From Halalkalibacter krulwichiae (GTDB taxonomy: Bacteria; Bacillota; Bacilli; Bacillales; Bacillaceae_D): a DNA stretch of 64,000 nucleotides. The translations under genes were made by a program, and so were the position numbers. Below the pieces are notes generated by a model. It searched no databases. It was given only the letters and a program-made list of their open reading frames with translations, and was not told the DNA's origin. The stretch covers positions 3,557,501 to 3,621,500 of the forward strand of contig NZ_CP020814.1 in assembly GCF_002109385.1 (NCBI RefSeq), read 5' to 3'. Positions 61,748-64,000 of the stretch are shown here, one piece after another. Position 1 is the first letter of the stretch; the number at the start of each line of letters is the position of its first letter.

Positions 61748-62808
61748 TGAGTGACACCGCCTTTAAGGTGTGCCAGGAAAGCTTCCTTATCATTCGGTAA
61801 AACGGTTGGTTTGACTGACACAGTATCAATAGCAGTATTAGGATCTTTTAGTCCATTTCCAGTTAGCACACAAACAACGGTAGAACCTTTTTTAATCTCA
61901 CCTGAAGCAATTTGCTTTTTTAATCCAGCAAGTGAAGCGCAAGAAGCCGGTTCTGCAAATACACCTTCGCGATTAGCAAGCAATTGATAAGCTTCTAAAA
62001 TTTCCTCGTCTGTCACAAAATCAATTGAACCGTTCGATTCTTCTTTTGCAGCTACTGCTTTCTCCCAACTAGCTGGATTCCCGATACGTATTGCCGTTGC
62101 AACCGTTTCTGGATCCTCAATTACTTCTCCACGAACAATAGCGGCAGCCCCTTCTGCTTCAAATCCACGCATTTCAGGTAAGCCCGTTCCTTTTTGCTCA
62201 TGGTATTCTTTAAAGCCTTTCCAGTAAGCCGTAATGTTACCAGCATTTCCAACAGGAATGGCAAGAACATCAGGTGCTTTTCCTAATGCATCAACAATTT
62301 CAAATGCCGCTGTTTTTTGTCCTTCAATGCGATAAGGATTCACGGAGTTCACAAGCGTAATCGGCTCTGTTTCGCTAATTTCGCGAACGATATCTAATGC
62401 ATTATCAAAATTCCCTTTAATCTCAATGACTTCTGCACCGTACATAACCGCTTGCGCAAGCTTCCCAAGTGCAATTTTCCCTTCTGGAATGACGACAACA
62501 CATTTCAATCCAGCGCGCGTTCCATACGCTGCAGCCGCTGCTGATGTGTTACCAGTCGATGCACAAATGATCGCTTTACTTCCTTCTTCTTTTGCTTTAG
62601 CAACAGCCATAACCATCCCACGGTCTTTAAAAGATCCTGTCGGGTTTAGCCCTTCATATTTAACAAAGATGTTAACTCCCCACTCTTTTGAGATATGCTC
62701 GAGCTCAATTAATGGCGTGTTTCCTTCATGTAGAGTTAGTAATGGTGTTTCTTCTGTAACAGGTAAATATTCTTTATATTCTTGGATTAATCCTTTCCAA
62801 CGACTCAT
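61744..62808 (-). CDS. thrC: Threonine synthase ThrC, 354 aa
   Basis: PLP enzyme converting phosphohomoserine to threonine. PLP lysine in [18 protein letters not shown]; phosphate loop in [15 protein letters not shown]; also [16 protein letters not shown]. Starts 2 nt after hom. Confidence 0.97.
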   Translation of the reverse strand: MSRWKGLIQEYKEYLPVTEETPLLTLHEGNTPLIELEHISKEWGVNIFVKYEGLNPTGSFKDRGMVMAVAKAKEEGSKAIICASTGNTSAAAAAYGTRAGLKCVVVIPEGKIALGKLAQAVMYGAEVIEIKGNFDNALDIVREISETEPITLVNSVNPYRIEGQKTAAFEIVDALGKAPDVLAIPVGNAGNITAYWKGFKEYHEQKGTGLPEMRGFEAEGAAAIVRGEVIEDPETVATAIRIGNPASWEKAVAAKEESNGSIDFVTDEEILEAYQLLANREGVFAEPASCASLAGLKKQIASGEIKKGSTVVCVLTGNGLKDPNTAIDTVSVKPTVLPNDKEAFLAHLKGGVTQ

Positions 62809-62810
62809 TT

Positions 62811-64000
62811 CTAGCGTCCTCCTTCAACACGGTAACAGCTCTCGATCGATTCAATGACTTCAAGCTCAGATAATTTTTTATATAAGTTTTCATAGTTTTC
62901 TTTATTAGTATGATGAGTAATGACAATAACCTCTGCTACCTCATTCGCTTCAAGCGGGAGTTGTAAGAGTTTCTCAAAACTTACTCCATACTCAGCAAAT
63001 AAACTTGTGACCGCTTGGAATGTACCAGCTTGATCGACTACTCTCAATCTCAAGAAATATTTTGAATCAATTTCATTTGCTTGCTTCATAACCCTTTGAT
63101 GAAGTGGCTCTTGTACCGCTCTACCACACACACCTAAGCGCATATTTTTCATAACTGAAACGAGATCCGATACGACTGCAGTTGCTGTTGGCAATGACCC
63201 TGCACCTGGTCCGTAAAACATCGTTTCTCCAACCGCTTCACCGTACACATAAACGGCATTGTATTCATTGTGAACGGACGCTAATGGATGATCTTTCGGT
63301 AATAGAGTTGGCTCCACACTTACTTCCACTCGACCTTCATCACGCTTTGCCAGTCCAATAAGTTTCATTGTGTAGCCAAGCTGATCACAGTAGTCTAAAT
63401 CTGTTTTCGTAACAGAGGAAATTCCTTTTACCGTAACATCATCTAGGCTTACATTCATTGAAAAGCCTAGAGTTGCGAGAATCGCCATTTTACGAGCTGC
63501 ATCTAAACCTTCCACATCAGCTGTCGGATCACTTTCCGCAAAGCCTAGTTCTTGAGCTTGTGTTAATACTTCTTCATAAGAACTTCCGTTTTGTGTCATC
63601 TTTGTGAGAATGTAGTTTGTTGTTCCATTCACAATTCCCATCATTTTTGTGATGCGATCAGCTGAAAGACCATCGCTCAAACTTCTTAGAATAGGAATTC
63701 CCCCAGCCACACTCGCTTCATAATAGACGTCACAATTATGTTCCGCAGCGACCTTTAACAGCTCAGCTCCATAAATAGCCATTAAGTCTTTATTAGCTGT
63801 AACCACATGCTTTCCATTCCGAAGAGCAGTAAGCAAATGCTCTTTCGTCGTTTCTACTCCTCCCATCACTTCAATAATGACATCTATATCTTGATCAAAA
63901 AGAACATCTTCAATTTGATCCGTTACAACGGAGTCATCCAATTCAATATCTCGTTTTTTATCTAGATTACGTACGAGTACTTTTTTAATTGTTACAGGGC
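62811..64000 (-). CDS. hom: Homoserine dehydrogenase Hom, 5' end outside window
   Basis: The frame is open to the window edge (residues [19 protein letters not shown] precede the first internal TTG), so the N-terminal NAD(P) motif is missing. Catalytic signature [34 protein letters not shown], and a C-terminal ACT domain ([20 protein letters not shown]) for threonine feedback. First visible gene of the threonine operon. Confidence 0.96.
   Translation of the reverse strand, partial: PVTIKKVLVRNLDKKRDIELDDSVVTDQIEDVLFDQDIDVIIEVMGGVETTKEHLLTALRNGKHVVTANKDLMAIYGAELLKVAAEHNCDVYYEASVAGGIPILRSLSDGLSADRITKMMGIVNGTTNYILTKMTQNGSSYEEVLTQAQELGFAESDPTADVEGLDAARKMAILATLGFSMNVSLDDVTVKGISSVTKTDLDYCDQLGYTMKLIGLAKRDEGRVEVSVEPTLLPKDHPLASVHNEYNAVYVYGEAVGETMFYGPGAGSLPTATAVVSDLVSVMKNMRLGVCGRAVQEPLHQRVMKQANEIDSKYFLRLRVVDQAGTFQAVTSLFAEYGVSFEKLLQLPLEANEVAEVIVITHHTNKENYENLYKKLSELEVIESIESCYRVEGGR

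Noticed and set aside
1..64000. CRISPR array
   Set aside because: No regularly spaced direct repeats with unique spacers; the repeats found are attachment sites, tandem or hairpin elements.

Overview
The window is chromosomal DNA of a Bacillaceae species carrying a 23.1-kb integrated element. From about 23.4 kb to the end, gene order follows the Bacillus subtilis yug/yui/yum/yut region: yugO, yugN, pgi, an iron alcohol dehydrogenase, yuzA, yugI, alaT-alaR, bioY, yuiF, pepA, yuiD-A, yumB, yumC, yutM, dapF, yuzB, yutJ, yuzD, yutI and hom-thrC-thrB. A futalosine-route menaquinone gene (mqnE) and a TRAP transporter fit the alkaliphilic (Alkalihalobacillus-like) side of the family; the species is not identified.

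Region 1 (278-23420) is the mobile element, bounded by a 41-bp direct repeat that is the 5' half of tRNA-Ala(GGC). The complete tRNA (244-316) is at the left end with a 5' half and upstream region supplied by the element. The orphan 5' half at the right end keeps the original host promoter. A tyrosine integrase gene (22193-23239) lies next to the right end, and helically spaced TAAGTCA repeats flank both cores. Inside are a replication-type HTH protein (21247-22020), a serine resolvase, a second tyrosine recombinase, an XRE divergent switch with palindromic operators, LexA-like boxes and a long leftward block of small genes. That block ends in a lone phage tape measure protein (1892-3772) with no capsid, portal, terminase or other recognised tail gene. 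Compositionally different (AT-rich, CpG-poor) cargo genes interrupt the CpG-rich backbone: a 167-aa protein near the left end, a DUF3467 plus membrane-protein pair, the second recombinase, a membrane-anchored Mrr nuclease, and two unknown proteins. The whole looks like a phage-derived plasmid-like element or phage satellite rather than a complete prophage.

Region 2 (23421-36.7 kb): potassium channel YugO, YugN, a frameshifted pgi, alcohol dehydrogenase, YuzA, YugI, DEAD helicase, ThiM, the alanine transaminase pair AlaT/AlaR, an isochorismatase-like hydrolase, a YihY membrane protein, HU, an RDD protein and BioY behind a BirA box.

Region 3 (36.8-50 kb): YuiF antiporter-like protein, a GntR/ABC operon, a TRAP transporter, PepA, YuiD, a BtuF-like protein, YuiC, YuiB, YuiA and a type II NADH dehydrogenase with a Rex-like box.

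Region 4 (50-64 kb): ferredoxin-NADP reductase, Fe-S carrier YutM, a Spo0E-like phosphatase, MqnE, a secreted M14 peptidase, DapF, YuzB, a TetR-NADH dehydrogenase fusion ORF, YuzD, YutI, a SplA-like protein and the threonine operon, whose hom gene runs off the window.

Three coding disruptions (pgi, yihY, TetR/yutJ) all sit in homopolymer runs and may be sequencing errors rather than biology.
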